64,000 nucleotides of DNA, taken from Tricholoma matsutake. Its lineage: Eukaryota > Basidiomycota > Agaricomycetes > Agaricales > Tricholomataceae. Under the pieces are notes generated by a model. The model ran no database searches. It saw nothing but the letters and a program-made list of their open reading frames with translations, and was not told where the DNA came from. Made by a program: the position numbers and the translations under genes. Positions 31,260 to 42,299 of this stretch are shown here, one piece after another (position 1 is the first letter of the stretch; the number at the start of each line of letters is the position of its first letter). The stretch is from contig AP026547.1 in the NCBI GenBank assembly GCA_026075535.2, forward strand, positions 7,502,001 through 7,566,000, given 5' to 3'.

Positions 31260-32079
31260 TAGTGTATTAAGGTCCAGTTCGGTCTGGTTTTTCGACCCCA
31301 AAGTGGGTTAACCAGTCCAGACTGGAAGCCCAAGTGACATAGACCATAACTGAACTGATAGGACCAGTCCTAATCAGTTCGGTTATGGTCCAGAAAACTG
31401 GTTTAAACCAGTTTTTGTCTCATTTTTTCAAGCATTAACTTAATTCTATTATATACTAAATAAAACTAATTACATTTACATGCTGCGAGCAGTTGCTTGC
31501 AGCCATGGTGTAAGAGAATGAAAAAGAAATAGAAAAAAAAATAGAAATAGAAATAGAAAAAAACAAATTAAAAAACAAGAAAACAAGTCCACCAGCGAGC
31601 AGGGGCTCACAAGGCTGGATGGCGGTGCTGGGGAAGACACGTCAGTAGAAAACCACCCCTTCATCTCGCATTTTGAGTGAGGGAGGGGTGGGTGTTGCAT
31701 TGTCGCTGTCTTGTGGTCCCCATTCATCCTCATCATCATCCCAAATTGTTGTCCCCTGCTTGTTGTTTGTCATTGTTGTTGTCCCCTACTCATTTGTCAT
31801 TGTCATTGTCCCCTACTCGTTCATCATTGTCATTGTCCCCTACTCATTCATCATCATTGGTGTCCCCTGCTTGTCATTCATCATCATTGTTGTTGTCCTC
31901 TACTTGTTGTCCTCTGCTTGGCATTCATTGTTGTTGTTGTCCCCTACTCATTGTTCATTGTCATCGTCCTCCACTTATTGTTTGTCATTGTTGTCATCCC
32001 CTGCTTGTCATTTGTCATTTGTTGTTGTTGTTGCCCCTTGTTGTCCTTGTCTTCATTGTCCTCATCTCCTGCACCCACA
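31260..32079. mobile_element. 820-bp insertion in Copia-2 with a 48-bp flanking duplication
   Basis: Copia-2 positions 31,212-31,259 and 32,080-32,127 are two copies of the same 48-bp integrase sequence, and the DNA between is foreign. It starts TAGTGTATTAAGGTCC, like the 47,798 element, and its first ~180 bp match that element's arm. The rest is module DNA (palindrome GCGAGCAGTTGCTTGC at 31,487, another at 31,595, a hairpin near 31,655-31,689) and a TTGTTGTCCCC-type simple repeat. No right-hand inverted terminus is seen. Confidence 0.7.
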
Positions 32080-33639
32080 GTACATCATTAACCCTGATCG
32101 AGGAGCTAATGTGGTTGGACTTTTCTCCTTGGGTAGATAGATGTAAGCACTGCAACCAAAGACCTTCAGATTGTTTAGATCTGGGTGGACTTTATTCAGG
32201 TCCTCAAAAGGTGTCAGCCATTTCAGGCACCTTATTGGGGTTCAGTTGTATAGGTGTGTTGCATGTTCAATGCAAAATTCCCACCATGATTGTGGTAGAC
32301 AAGCGGTAAATTGCAGGGTTTGCAACTTTTCCATTATTGTCCTTATGGTGTGCTCTGTGCACCCGTTCTGTTGGTGAACATGGGATGCAGACATCTCTAT
32401 TTTAATGCCAAAATTCTTGAGCGTATTTTGTAGCTCACAATCTTTGAACTCCCCCCCTGGATCAACATGCCAGCACTTGATTGTAGCACCATACTGGGTC
32501 AAAGCCATTGCCTGAAATTGTCTAATTGCCGCAGCAGCATCAGACTTCTTTCTAAGGCACTGGACCCAGATATGTGATGTTTTGTCATCTAGAAATACAA
32601 TGAAATATTTATGTTTGTGGTACGATAGTACCAGGAGTTCCTTTAGATTGGAATGTATTAATTTAAAGGATTTCTCTGTGCATGAATTTGATTCAGGAAA
32701 AGATTTTGACATCATTTTCCCTTCAGTGCAGCCTGGACATATAACTTTGTCTTTAGGAATAATTAAATTCCTTGGGAACTTTATGGTGCTGTTAGGCATT
32801 TTCCCTAGTGCCTCTTTGGATGGGTGTCCAAATTGCCTATGCCAAGTCAAGTAGTCAGCGACATACATGGTCACGACATTGATCCTCTTGGTGCTCAATA
32901 TATGAGTCCGAGCCCAATAGATCGTGTCATGTCTCCTAAGAGGGACACAATCTAATATTGGGTTTCCTTTCTCAAAAAATAAAATGTGTGCAGAGGAACC
33001 ACACACATCACTTCCATCTTGTAAAAAGACGCCCATTGACAGTAGTCGAGTACTACAGTCAGGTCTGTAGTAGATGGGGTATAATCGCATTTCACGTGTC
33101 TCTGACTTCCTGTGACATACTACCTGATGTCTAATGAAGACTGCTCCTTTTCCTACTATATGAGTAGTACCTGTGGCTGTTTGAACCAAGGTAGAGTCCT
33201 TTCTTGGTAAAGGCTTGTAAGAAGCGAAATCTTTCATTTCACCAGTGAAGTGCTTTGATGTGCCTGAATCCATGATCCAGTTGGCACCTTTCTTACAGTT
33301 TCTGTTTGCACATATAACACATATATTAAGATCTAAATAGTTCCATGATACATTTAATAGCAGTAAGATTTCACATGAAAAGTTTGCTGTAATCATTGGA
33401 ATATTAATCTTTGTGTTTGTGGCAGGGAAAAGGACTGACCTGTCATCATATCCACCTGTTTCAAGTGGTTCATCAATGAGCATCTTGTCAATGGCCTTGC
33501 ACACTTCTTCATCAGAAACTGGAGGCTCTGATCTGAGGGAGATGGTATTGTCTTTGACCTCCACGATCCTAGGTTCTTCCAGTTCTTCCAGTTCAATCCT
33601 CCTTCTCTTAACTTCTTGCACCATCAGGTGCTCTTCCAA
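32080..33639 (-). pseudogene. Copia-2 protease and integrase
   Basis: A continuous minus-strand frame (33,639 to 32,242) covers the acidic end of gag, the protease signature IMDSGTSKHFTG (near 33,276), WHRQFGHPSKEALG ... CPGCTEGK, and the core with FLDDKTSHIW, VDPGGEFKDC and QNGCTEHTIRT. The catalytic Glu is kept, but two neighbouring Arg codons have become Cys and His, as CpG decay would produce. This is the longest surviving pol frame of the family here and shows that no natural stop separates PR from IN. Confidence 0.9.
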
Positions 33640-34671
33640 TGGTCACAGATTTTTTGTGCTGCATGGAAGTTGCATTTGCTTGAGGGTGTCTCGAGCTTGC
33701 TGATATTTGGCATAAACTGAATGAGAGGTAGAGGCTGTGCCAGTATATGCCTGTGCAGGCAGTCGGTGGCAAGGGTCCCTTGTGGGAGTGTGGTTGCGCT
33801 GTTTGATGCACTGAATGAGCATCATCAGTGGTATGATGGTGCCATTACCATTTATGGTGGTAAAGGCACTGGAGGCGAGGTGGGTATGCTCTCTTTGGGC
33901 TTATCCTCCTTAGTCTTTTTGTTCCTGCACTGTCCATGCTTTTGGGATGGCTCTCCATTGTTGTCTTGCCCTTCTTTGGGCTGCCATTTGGGGTTTCCCC
34001 CTTTGCGCTTGACAGCAGAAAGCTTATTGGCCTGAGGCAGGCTGGTGGGATTTCCAACTGCCATGCACCTAGAGGCTTCAGCAACAATGGAGTCCTTGAT
34101 GTGTTTGAATGTCAAGGCACTAGTAGTTGTCATGTTAAGGACCGTAGTGGATAATGAATCATACTCACACAGCATTGCAGCAAGTAGGATATCACCTGTA
34201 CTAGTTCAGGGATGGCAATGTTGGCAGCCATGAGGTGCTTGAACTTGTCAGCCATTTTAGTGATCTCTGGTGCTTTGTTTGCAGCTGGGATTTTGATCTC
34301 TATTGCAGACCTAAAGTCTGCAAAGACTTGGGAGGGGCCATTGACACCATAATCAGTGCAAATGAGGTCCCACACCTCCTCAGCAGTGTCCTTGGTGTTG
34401 GCACACTGCGGAATGGAGGGGGCCAGGTGGAGCACTAAGCTACCAATTGCCTGGTCATTTTTGTTGCTCCAGGTCTGGAGCTTGGCAGTAGCATCTGCTA
34501 CAAGAGTAGCATTTGTCACCATCAAAGGAGGCACCAGAGGTGGTTTGACTTCCACCCCACTAGTTATCTGCCATAGGCCTTGAGACCTGAGCCACACCTT
34601 CATTGAGTTGGCCATTGAATGTAATTTGATCCATCAAAAGTTTGTATGAATTTCTCAAGAGTTGAAGACAT
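33640..34671 (-). pseudogene. Copia-2 gag
   Basis: The start codon corresponds to 34,671 on the minus strand (MSSTLEK). A one-base loss in CAATGG(G)CCAACTC shifts the frame, after which MANSMKVWLRSQGLWQITSG, EEVWDLICTDYGVNGPSQVF and, in another frame, EYDSLSTTVLNMTT and KRKGGNPKWQPKEGQ follow. No CCHC knuckle is seen, as in Copia-1. Confidence 0.85.
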
Positions 34672-34879
34672 GATCTTTGATGGCAGCTGGTAAAAGCACT
34701 CAGTCAGTCTTTTTACTCAATAAAACAAGTTTTAACAATCTCAGGGAAAAGCACTCCTTCAGAGTGTGTAACCCTAGTCAACCTAGGTTGTAAGTGCAGC
34801 TTGCAGGGAGCGCAAGGTTATAATTTGGAGACTATGATGTCAATGTTGTTCGCAGCCAGTTAAGGTGCATTCACGACAT

Positions 34880-35027
34880 GCCCAGCAGGGCCCATAACCT
34901 GTTGGAGCAGACTATACATGCTGCACAGCAGAAGAAACAACAAGTTCCTTATAACCTACCTGGGATTTAGTAAGACTTACAGCTAGGGTTAGCAGAGGTA
35001 AGAACACTGTATTCCTAGTATGGTAAG
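34880..35027 (-). repeat. Copia-2 primer site and truncated 5' LTR
   Basis: The complement of GGTTATGGGCCCTGCTGG is at about 34,880-34,898; the LTR starts at 34,900 and breaks off near 35,027 after CCTAGTATGGTA. With this end deleted, no target duplication can be read. Confidence 0.8.
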
Positions 35028-35227
35028 GTAGAGGACATCCACAACCTGCCAACGTCACGTGCCATTCCAAAACAGGCAAAGTAAGACAAAATTGCATTGT
35101 AAAAGTGACACAACACCTATATGGGTAATCTAGTCAATAAAAGTTGTGTTAATAGCAATAAAAAGGTGGCTGAGATAGGTAGTTTCATGTCAAATATAGA
35201 TGATCGAGTGCTATTTCATGTCGACGT

Positions 35228-35856
35228 GTTCTGAGTGCATCATGTCATGAAATTTGAAATTAGTCATTCAGTTCATGTTGGCTTGCCTAAAGCTGTTGCA
35301 CAAGGCCAATTCAGATGTACAGTATATAAAGAGATTTTATAAAGCAAATTTTGAATAGGACATGAGTCTATGCAGAGAGGACTAGTGTGCTTATCTGATC
35401 AATTCCAGTGTGGGTGTTATACTAGCATTTCATCAGTGCTTGAACATGTATTGAAATGTAATCAACCCATCACTTCTTGGGTGCAGAGGTGCAGAGTAGC
35501 AACCCATCCAACAATGCAAGAGACAACTGACAACACATGTTTGGTCACAACCTACCCATTGCCTGACCAAGGCTGCAAGAACACTTGGATGACTTTCATC
35601 AGGAATGAGCATCTCACTGTGAGATATGTGGACAGTTACAGGTCAGAATAGCCACATTTAATCATCTACCTCCTTTGCTGGCATTTCAGTGGGTGGGTGG
35701 CACTAAGAGATCAATGTAACTGCAGGTAACACACAAAGAAGGTATACATTGAGAGGTTTAATTCATTATGCACATAACACTTTTTTTACTGCACACATTT
35801 CAGTGGCTTCTGGTACTTGGTTCCATGATGGGATAATTACAAGCCAGTGATTAGCA
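35228..35856 (+). pseudogene. Fragment of a transposon-linked cysteine-protease-like gene
   Basis: Open stretch DQFQCGCYTSISSVLEHVLK and QPITSWVQRCRVATH (35,370-35,650), then in another frame at about 35,737-35,853 YTLRGLIHYAHNTFFTAHIS and TWFHDGIITSQ. The second part matches YNLRGIIDYANKHFTACGVT and PWFHDGMFTG at 48,930-49,070. A His followed by W-x-x-DG resembles the His box of ubiquitin-hydrolase-type proteases; that assignment is inference, and here the His position reads Asn. Confidence 0.45.
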
Positions 35857-37619
35857 TGGCAACCACTACAACAATGTCATCTTAGCACAGTAATTTGTGC
35901 AATTTGCAGCCAAGTGCCTGCCCTATAGAGAACTCAGACCTGCCATGCACAGCAATGGCCCACTAGCCCATGTATGGAGAGTCCAGAAAAAAAAAGTCCA
36001 CCAATACTGTATGTGGTCAACCATGCAAAGAGTCCATTCCTATCCAAAATCAACAATCATGTGATCTGACTATGGGTTGTGGGCCTGAAAGGTGATGTGT
36101 GCAATGGCAAAGGAGCATGAGGCCTTGTGAGGGAAAAGGATGCATTGTCACTAATGACAGGGCATGTAGTCAGAGGTACAATAGAAGTTAAGGCAATAAT
36201 TGTGCTGAATGGGCTGGATGTGTGAGTGATAGTTTGTCTGTCATGGGACAACCCCATGAGGCTCTTTGACATCTGCAGCAATACTGACAAGGTTGCAGTA
36301 AGTGACAGTGTGAGAGCAGAATGAGTGGAACAGAGGGTGTTGAGAATGGATTGGAGGTCCTTTTTGCATAGCCAAAAGTGTGCACATACAGCTGAATCTG
36401 CTCAGTTTGGGAGACATTGAGGCAGGTGATATGGGGTATCATTATCATCAAAGAATGAGGATATATGCCACCTGCTGAGAGGCTGGAGTGGTGGTGGTGG
36501 AGTGTGTGGCTTGAATGGCAGGTGGCTCACAAGCAGGATATGTGATGTTGGTGTAAGTGTTATTGTCATGGTGTATGGGTGTGTGTGTGAAACCTCCCAT
36601 GAAGCAGTATCAGGAATTGAGCCTGTTGATGGCTACAAAAGTCCTGTTCTTATATCAGCTGGAACAAGCAACCAGCAAGCAACCAGTGCCCAATCCCACA
36701 TGAGCAGTGGGCAGTCATGATTGTTGTTGTTGTTGATGATGCCCTTGTGCCTTGTGTGCAATATCATTCCTGGGTTCACTGTCTGATTTTTATTGCAGAT
36801 TGCTTTGCCTGAATGCTTGGCTTTTGAATGCTTAGGTATAAATGCTTGTTCTCATTTGGCACATGATCTTCTTGTGTTCCCTGTGACATTCTGTGGTGCT
36901 ACCTGTGGTTTTGGCAGATGCTTTCTTTCACCTTTGCTCCTTTTACTTGCCTTTTACCAACCTTTGGCTCATTTTTTTAATGTGCCTCTTTTCTCATCCA
37001 TGTCTGAATCCTTTACTCCCTTGTCATGGCCTACTGAGCTGCTGTGCAAGATATTGCTATGAGTCCACAAGGAATCATCAGTTCCCTTGTTGTCTTATAG
37101 TGCCTTTTATCTCTGGTGGCTCAATCTTTGACATTCTGATGACCTACCCCATTCATTGTAGCAGTGTTTGTATCATGTTTTGTGGTGATTGCAATAACAA
37201 TCATGATTCCTTTAGGTACACATCTGCACTATTCAACAGACATATATCCCATATCAATGCCCTCTGTTGTGCCACTCCTTTTTGAGTCACCCTTGATGTG
37301 TTGTTTGCAGCTTGCAACAGTTTGTTTCCCACCTCTGTTAATGCAGCCTTAAATTCTGCATGCATAGGGTGTAACATGGGTCACACTGTGGGTAAGATTT
37401 TCTCACTGTGCCCATACCTGTCAAAACTGCACCCATTCAAACACAACCATGGTGCCAGTTTTTACCACAGTTATTATAAGAACACCTCTGATTCACCATG
37501 GTAATTAATACCTGTCATCTTTCAAGTTCTATAGTGTGCAATAAATCAATCTTATTATCAGTGTAAGAAGTATAGAATATACACAATGCAAGTCTTATAC
37601 AGTATATACTGCAGTTTTT
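35857..37619. other. No recognisable gene
   Basis: AT-rich mosaic with several open stretches of 60-130 codons (such as 36,793-37,062 and 36,893-37,285) that are Leu/Phe/Cys-rich and carry no motif I recognise. No terminal repeats were found. Probably old element debris. Confidence 0.4.
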
Positions 37620-37900
37620 TGCACCAATGTGAAGGGGGATTTGGTTTGTTGCCTTTTTGGGACCACTTGGTTCAACCTGGTCTCTGGTATGTAGCTTGGC
37701 TTCTCCTGCTAAATAAATAATCTCTGACTCAAGTGAATCTTGTATATGATGATACTATGCTTTTACTCTGTTACTTCAATGAGCTGTTGGAACACCTTTG
37801 ACTTTGGGTGAGTGACTGCATGCTAACTCAATACATCTACTCTCTACCTACCTCTTTTGTACAGACTTGAGGACCATTCTAAGCTGCTAATTTTACTTTT
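37620..37900 (+). repeat. R3 partial copy
   Basis: GCCTTTTTGGGACCACTTGG ... matches the complement near 25,230 and the copy at 27,405. Intron-like GTGAGTGACTGC ... GCTAAC ... TTGTACAG at 37,808-37,864, at the same place as in the other copies. Confidence 0.65.
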
Positions 37901-38919
37901 TTTTTTCCCATTTATTCTCCTTTGTGGCATGCCATATGTGAGAGACTAAATATGTATGGAGTAAGAAAGTGTGTGAGTGTCCCCATTTGAGTTTTCTTTG
38001 TCATCTGCTTGGAGATACCACACTGTGGTTCTCAAGTGCTGTGGGCACTGTAATAAGTGGTGCTTGGGCCATGAATAAAGTATAGATGGTGTCTGCTGCT
38101 CCTAGTCTTCTGCTCCTCTCTCCTGTCTGTTCTACCTCCAGGGTAGGTAATTCACCAAAAGTACTGTGCCACCTTCCAGTGTTGGCAATGTACACAAATA
38201 ATGGACTCAAGCAGTAGGACCCCCCACCAGGACAAATCAATTAATCACATGACAGTTCCCAGCATAAACAAACAATGAGTTTTCTTCAAACTTTCACTGT
38301 TTTCCATGTTGTCAACATTGCGTCACCTCAACTAGACTCTCCCTCACATCTCCCTGTATTTATTTCTAGTAAGATTAATATGTTCTATATCTTCTTTATC
38401 TGTGTATGTTGACTCTTTTCCCAAAGCCAATGGTGGTGTCCCACCTAGTGTGCAACATGTTCAAGCTGAGAACACCCCAGGCCCAGCCAAGCCACATCTA
38501 GCCACTGCCACCACTGTGTCTGCTGACAATGACAAACTGTACTTGGATGGTGGGATTATGTATGAACAAGTGATCACGCAGTTGAAAGACAGAATGGGGA
38601 AGGCCAGATGGGGACTGCAATTAGGCTGGCAGGTGCTTATTGTGCTGCAGAAGATGTAAGGAAGTTTCTGTGGCCCGGGTTTGAAGTAATGAGTTCTCCT
38701 TTGCTCAGCAGTGGACATATGAATGTTTTTGGCTTCACCTGTATCTCTATGTAGTACATATATTGTTGTGTTCTACAGGCCTCTCTCAGACTGAAAACTC
38801 TGGTTTTACAACCTATGTATGCTAGGGACTTCAGTCTTCACTCTATAATCCAAGACGGCATGCCAGGCTACTTCATGAAATTTGCCATGAAGTCATGTGA
38901 TCTGTCCCAGTGAGGGGTC
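37901..38919. other. No recognisable gene
   Basis: AT-rich, with one 85-codon frame at 38,402-38,659 of natural composition but no family resemblance I can name. Confidence 0.35.
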
Positions 38920-39395
38920 CTACTGCAGGTGTTCAAATAATGTGTGAAGTGTTTTGGTCATGGTGAAGAGTTTTGTCAGGTCAATGTCCCTTCCTCCTAT
39001 GCTGTTGCATAAGGTTTGTCTGGCTGCTTGGTGTGTGGGGCAGTGTAGCATGAAGTGTGGTATGGTCTCTCTGTTCTGTTGACATGCAGGACAAATTGGT
39101 GAGTCATTCTTTCTAATACAATTTAGGTGCTTAGCTAATGGTGCATGCCCTGTTCTCAACTGGGATAGTATGCTTGCTAGTTTCCTCAGTAGTGGTGTGA
39201 TAAGGTTGATGTACTTGTTTGATGAGGCTGATGGGTCTGTCTTCTTCATGTGATGGTAGCATTTGGATGCAAGCATTGCCTTCTGTGTTTTCTGCTTGAG
39301 CTTCTCACTGTGTGCTTGTTTCAGCACTGATTTGCTGTGTGGGAGTGTCTTTCTAAGGAGTTTTGGCAGCTTGCCAGGGTTGCTGCTTTGGACAC
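38920..39395 (-). pseudogene. LINE (non-LTR retrotransposon) 3' end
   Basis: Minus strand, ending at a stop near 38,920: KQAHSEKLKQKTQKAMLASK, then SQLRTGHAPLAKHL, SPICPACQQNRETIPHFMLH and CPTHQAARQ. This C-x2-C ... H-x-C cluster after a Q-(L/I)-RTGH motif is typical of the C-terminal end of fungal LINE ORF2 proteins. RT and endonuclease parts are absent, as expected for a 5'-truncated copy. Confidence 0.75.
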
Positions 39396-39480
39396 ATTAG
39401 CAGTTCTTTTGTACATGCGGTGTCTTTGGGGCTCCAAAAAATGGTGTCACATTTGATAGCATTTGAGTCCCCAGTTGCCA

Positions 39481-39965
39481 AAGTCTACAACAGCTTCCAC
39501 CACTGCTTGAAGATTTGGATGATGTTCTGGCTATTTTATTCACTGGCCCATGCAAACCCACTGAAACCAAGTTTTGACAAACCCCACTTATGGTTAGAAG
39601 AAAGCAAGTCATGCATGCACTGGAGTGGTTAAAACTAAATCATGCTGATTATGCTGATATCAATATTTCCTATGCTGAACTGGCACAGACTCCCCTGTGT
39701 TTATACAATATCAATACTCTTTATCTAATAAACCTGAAGAGCAGACAGTGTCAAACAAGATGATTGTGCATTTGTTGTGCATGGACTTACTAGTGAGCAA
39801 ATAAATACCCCAAGTCAGTAAATGAGTTAAAAGGCATTGCATTGAGGCATTGGAATAACCAAGGAGGCACACTGGCTGTCTCACATGATGGTGAAATGCA
39901 ATTAATATACAACAACAATCCAAATCTATATCCACAGATATTCCCTTGGCTCACCAGAACCTGGC
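39481..39965 (+). pseudogene. Helitron Rep N-terminal (DUF6570-type) fragment
   Basis: Reads QLPPLLEDLDDVLAILFTGP, a TGA, then TPLMVRRKQVMHALEWLKLN and HADYADINISYAEL; after a gap, GIALRHWNNQGGTLAVSHDG and YNNNPNLYPQIFPWL. These match the region ahead of the Helitron-like N domain in basidiomycete Helitron proteins as I know it. The sequence diverges right after FPWL (about 39,945). No nuclease motif is present. Confidence 0.7.
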
Positions 39966-40690
39966 AGGATGATATATCACTACCTGTACTTACTGTATAT
40001 AGTGTGGTACATGCACAGCTGTCATTAGAGTTAGGGTTGATATATCAAAACAACTGTAGTTGCATGCTCAGGTCAACACCTGTTGACACCCCACATGACA
40101 ACCAGCATAGCCTGCTGGCCATTGTCCCACCATTTGTTTGCCTGCCCCCAGGGTGCTGCCATCAGGGTAATTATAGTTTCTTTTATCTTATCTGTTTCGA
40201 ACTTCATTGTGGATTGATGTGGGATTGATGGGACTTCTATTTCTCCTATATTTTGGCTGATCATCAGTTTGACAGGTTCTGATTGTCTTTGGGATTGCTT
40301 TGTGATCCACATGTTTGGCATATGTCAGATATGTCTTCCACTTTCCAATTTTCATGAGATTATTTCCCAGAATATACATATATATTTGTGAAATTTTTCT
40401 CAGCTTCCAGAATTTTTTTTTTTTTTAATTTCCCTGCAGTGGGGGATCCTGTCAAGCATCTACATTACTATGTAGAAGTCTAAGCTTCAATCCATACATC
40501 CCAACAGTCGACTTGCAGACATCCTGTAACAGATACCTCTTACATATGACTTGGCCCCCAGGCCTATCTTAGTCAGTTGTTGATAGTTGTTTACCAGTAA
40601 CTACTTTTTACTACAACATACATGACATAGCAACCAATAGACTGGATTCTGCTCTGTTAGGTACAACATAAGTCTTAAGTATTCTAAGCT
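39966..40690. other. No recognisable gene
   Basis: AT-rich, with a poly-T run near 40,415-40,428. Nothing else identified. Confidence 0.4.
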
Positions 40691-41114
40691 AGTAACTACC
40701 CATTACACATCCACCTGGTGAAGTGCATATGCAGCTTCCCTATCCTGATCACTGTCTGTGCAGCCGGCACCTCTGGTTCTTGCCCCACCACCCCATTGCT
40801 GGCTGTTGGCCTGGCAACCCACTTCCCATTGAGTTCTGCTGTTCTGTAAAGTCGGGTGCATGATGGGTGGTCATGGTCATCTCGTTCTCCTCCCCTCACT
40901 GTCTTTCATTGTCACTGTCCTTGTCATTGCCATCCTCTTTGTTGTTGCCACTCTCTTCCTCATCATTGTCATCTTTTCTGGTGTCCTCACTGTTGTCCTG
41001 GTCATCTGTGTCATCTTTGTCTTTGTCATCCCTGTCCCAGTTGTTCCCCTTGTTGCTGTGCCAGTTGGGTCTCCCTGTTCATTTCATGGTCTGGGCAGTT
41101 GTCATCGTCAAGAC

Positions 41115-41170
41115 CTAAAAGTTTTGTAAGTAATAAAAACCAAAGCAAGAGGAGAAAAAAACCTATCTAC
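41115..41170 (-). other. Intron-like segment (56 bp)
   Basis: Minus strand: GTAGATAGGTTTTTTTC at the 5' side, CAAAACTTTTAG at the 3' side. Preceded by GGGCCCAAGGGACATC..GTCTCTTGGGG. Confidence 0.5.
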
Positions 41171-41502
41171 CCCCCAAGAGACGTCATTGATGTCCCTTGG
41201 GCCCTTTTTGTGTTCCTCCCTCATCGTACAGGGCTGTCTCCATCACCTGTACCTTCCACTTTAGCGACTCCCTTGTTGTCCACCCTTGCCACAGTTTGTG
41301 TCATGTCATCACTGTCCCCATCCTTGTTGTCCCAGTCCCCATTGATGCCATGCCCTTGTTGTCATCTTGTGGTAGTCCCTGCCCATTGTCCTTGTCATCA
41401 TTGTAGTGCTCCATTGTGCAGCAGCATGGTGGGTGCCAGGTCATTGTCAGGTCATTGTTGCCATTGTTTGCCCTTGGTGCTGGTCATAGCCATCATTAGT
41501 AC

Positions 41503-41556
41503 CTGAAAAGTTAGTAGCAACAAAATGTGAGAAAAAAAGAAACAAAACTTACTTAC
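41503..41556 (-). other. Intron-like segment with textbook signals (54 bp)
   Basis: Minus strand: GTAAGTAAG 5' site, perfect TACTAAC (41,516-41,510) and TTTTCAG 3' site. The palindrome GCCCAAGAGATG..CACCTCTTGGGC ends directly before the 5' site. Confidence 0.65.
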
Positions 41557-41775
41557 AGCCCAAGAGGTGTCATCGACATCTCTTGGGCTGTTTTTCTTGT
41601 TTGCTTCATTGTACACTGCTGTTGCTGTCTCCTGTATGAGTTCTTCATGTGTTGTTATTGCCCCATCACTGTTGCCATCACATTGTTGTTGTTGTTGTTG
41701 TTGTGGGTGTTGCCATCGTCTGGCATTGGTCCAGGTGTCCTGGCTGGGTGACTGTTGTTACAAAATAATTAGAAC

Positions 41776-41833
41776 CTGTAGTTGAAAATAGTTAGTTACT
41801 AAATAAAAACACAATGAAACAAGAAAAATTTAC
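41776..41833 (-). other. Intron-like segment (58 bp)
   Basis: Minus strand: GTAAATTTTTC, AACTAAC and CAACTACAG. Confidence 0.5.
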
Positions 41834-41835
41834 AG

Positions 41836-42299
41836 TACAATGATGTTTTCACATTGGAGGTATTGGAAGATCATCATGAATGGTGGTACAAAAAAACGAG
41901 GTGAAGTTGGTAGTACTGCCACAAGTTCCCATGCCTCAGCAATGGATTCAACAATGACAGGAACACCACTGTACTCCATCATGGTTATCCAAGGGTCTAA
42001 AAAGTGTCGGTATATGATATTTTACCATATTAGATTATATTTGTTGTTGAATTTCATCAGGAGGTTGGGAGATGAGTAAAAGTCAGATGACGGCATTGAA
42101 ATGGTCAAAGTTGTGCTAAAGTTACTACCAAGTTACTACACATGTACACATACTACATATACACATGTCACTGACTTCCTCACAAGATTGCAAAATTTCA
42201 TCTTCTTGTTTAGTGGTCCCTTACTGCTATTACACCAATGTCATTTACCTGGCTGTGGTCTCCTCAGGCTGAACTTTAGATTGATGTTGCACTTGAAGT
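41836..42299. other. No recognisable gene
   Basis: AT-rich. A 79-codon frame at 41,840-42,079 has no motif I recognise. Confidence 0.35.

Larger units (their letters stand above)
27698..35027 (-). mobile_element. Copia-2: decayed copia element with three nested insertions
   Basis: Same family as Copia-1, reversed. 3' LTR at 27,698-28,202, pol and gag fragments to 34,671, primer site at about 34,880-34,898, and a 5' LTR cut short after 128 bp. Nested in it are a 223-bp hAT-like MITE, a solo LTR (29,463-30,192) and an 820-bp insertion (31,260-32,079). It retains about 136 bp near 30,57x-30,71x that Copia-1 has lost. Confidence 0.92.
40691..41835 (-). repeat. Module DNA with three consecutive intron-like segments
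   Basis: Minus strand: ACAATGAC-rich low-complexity exon-like blocks separated by intron-like segments at 41,833-41,776, 41,556-41,503 and 41,170-41,115. The middle and lower ones follow CCCAAGAG..CTCTTGGG palindromes. Blocks between introns are 219 and 332 bp and hold no conserved frame. Plus-strand frames (40,856-41,506) are Cys/His/Ser/Pro-rich translations of the same repeats. Confidence 0.6.
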
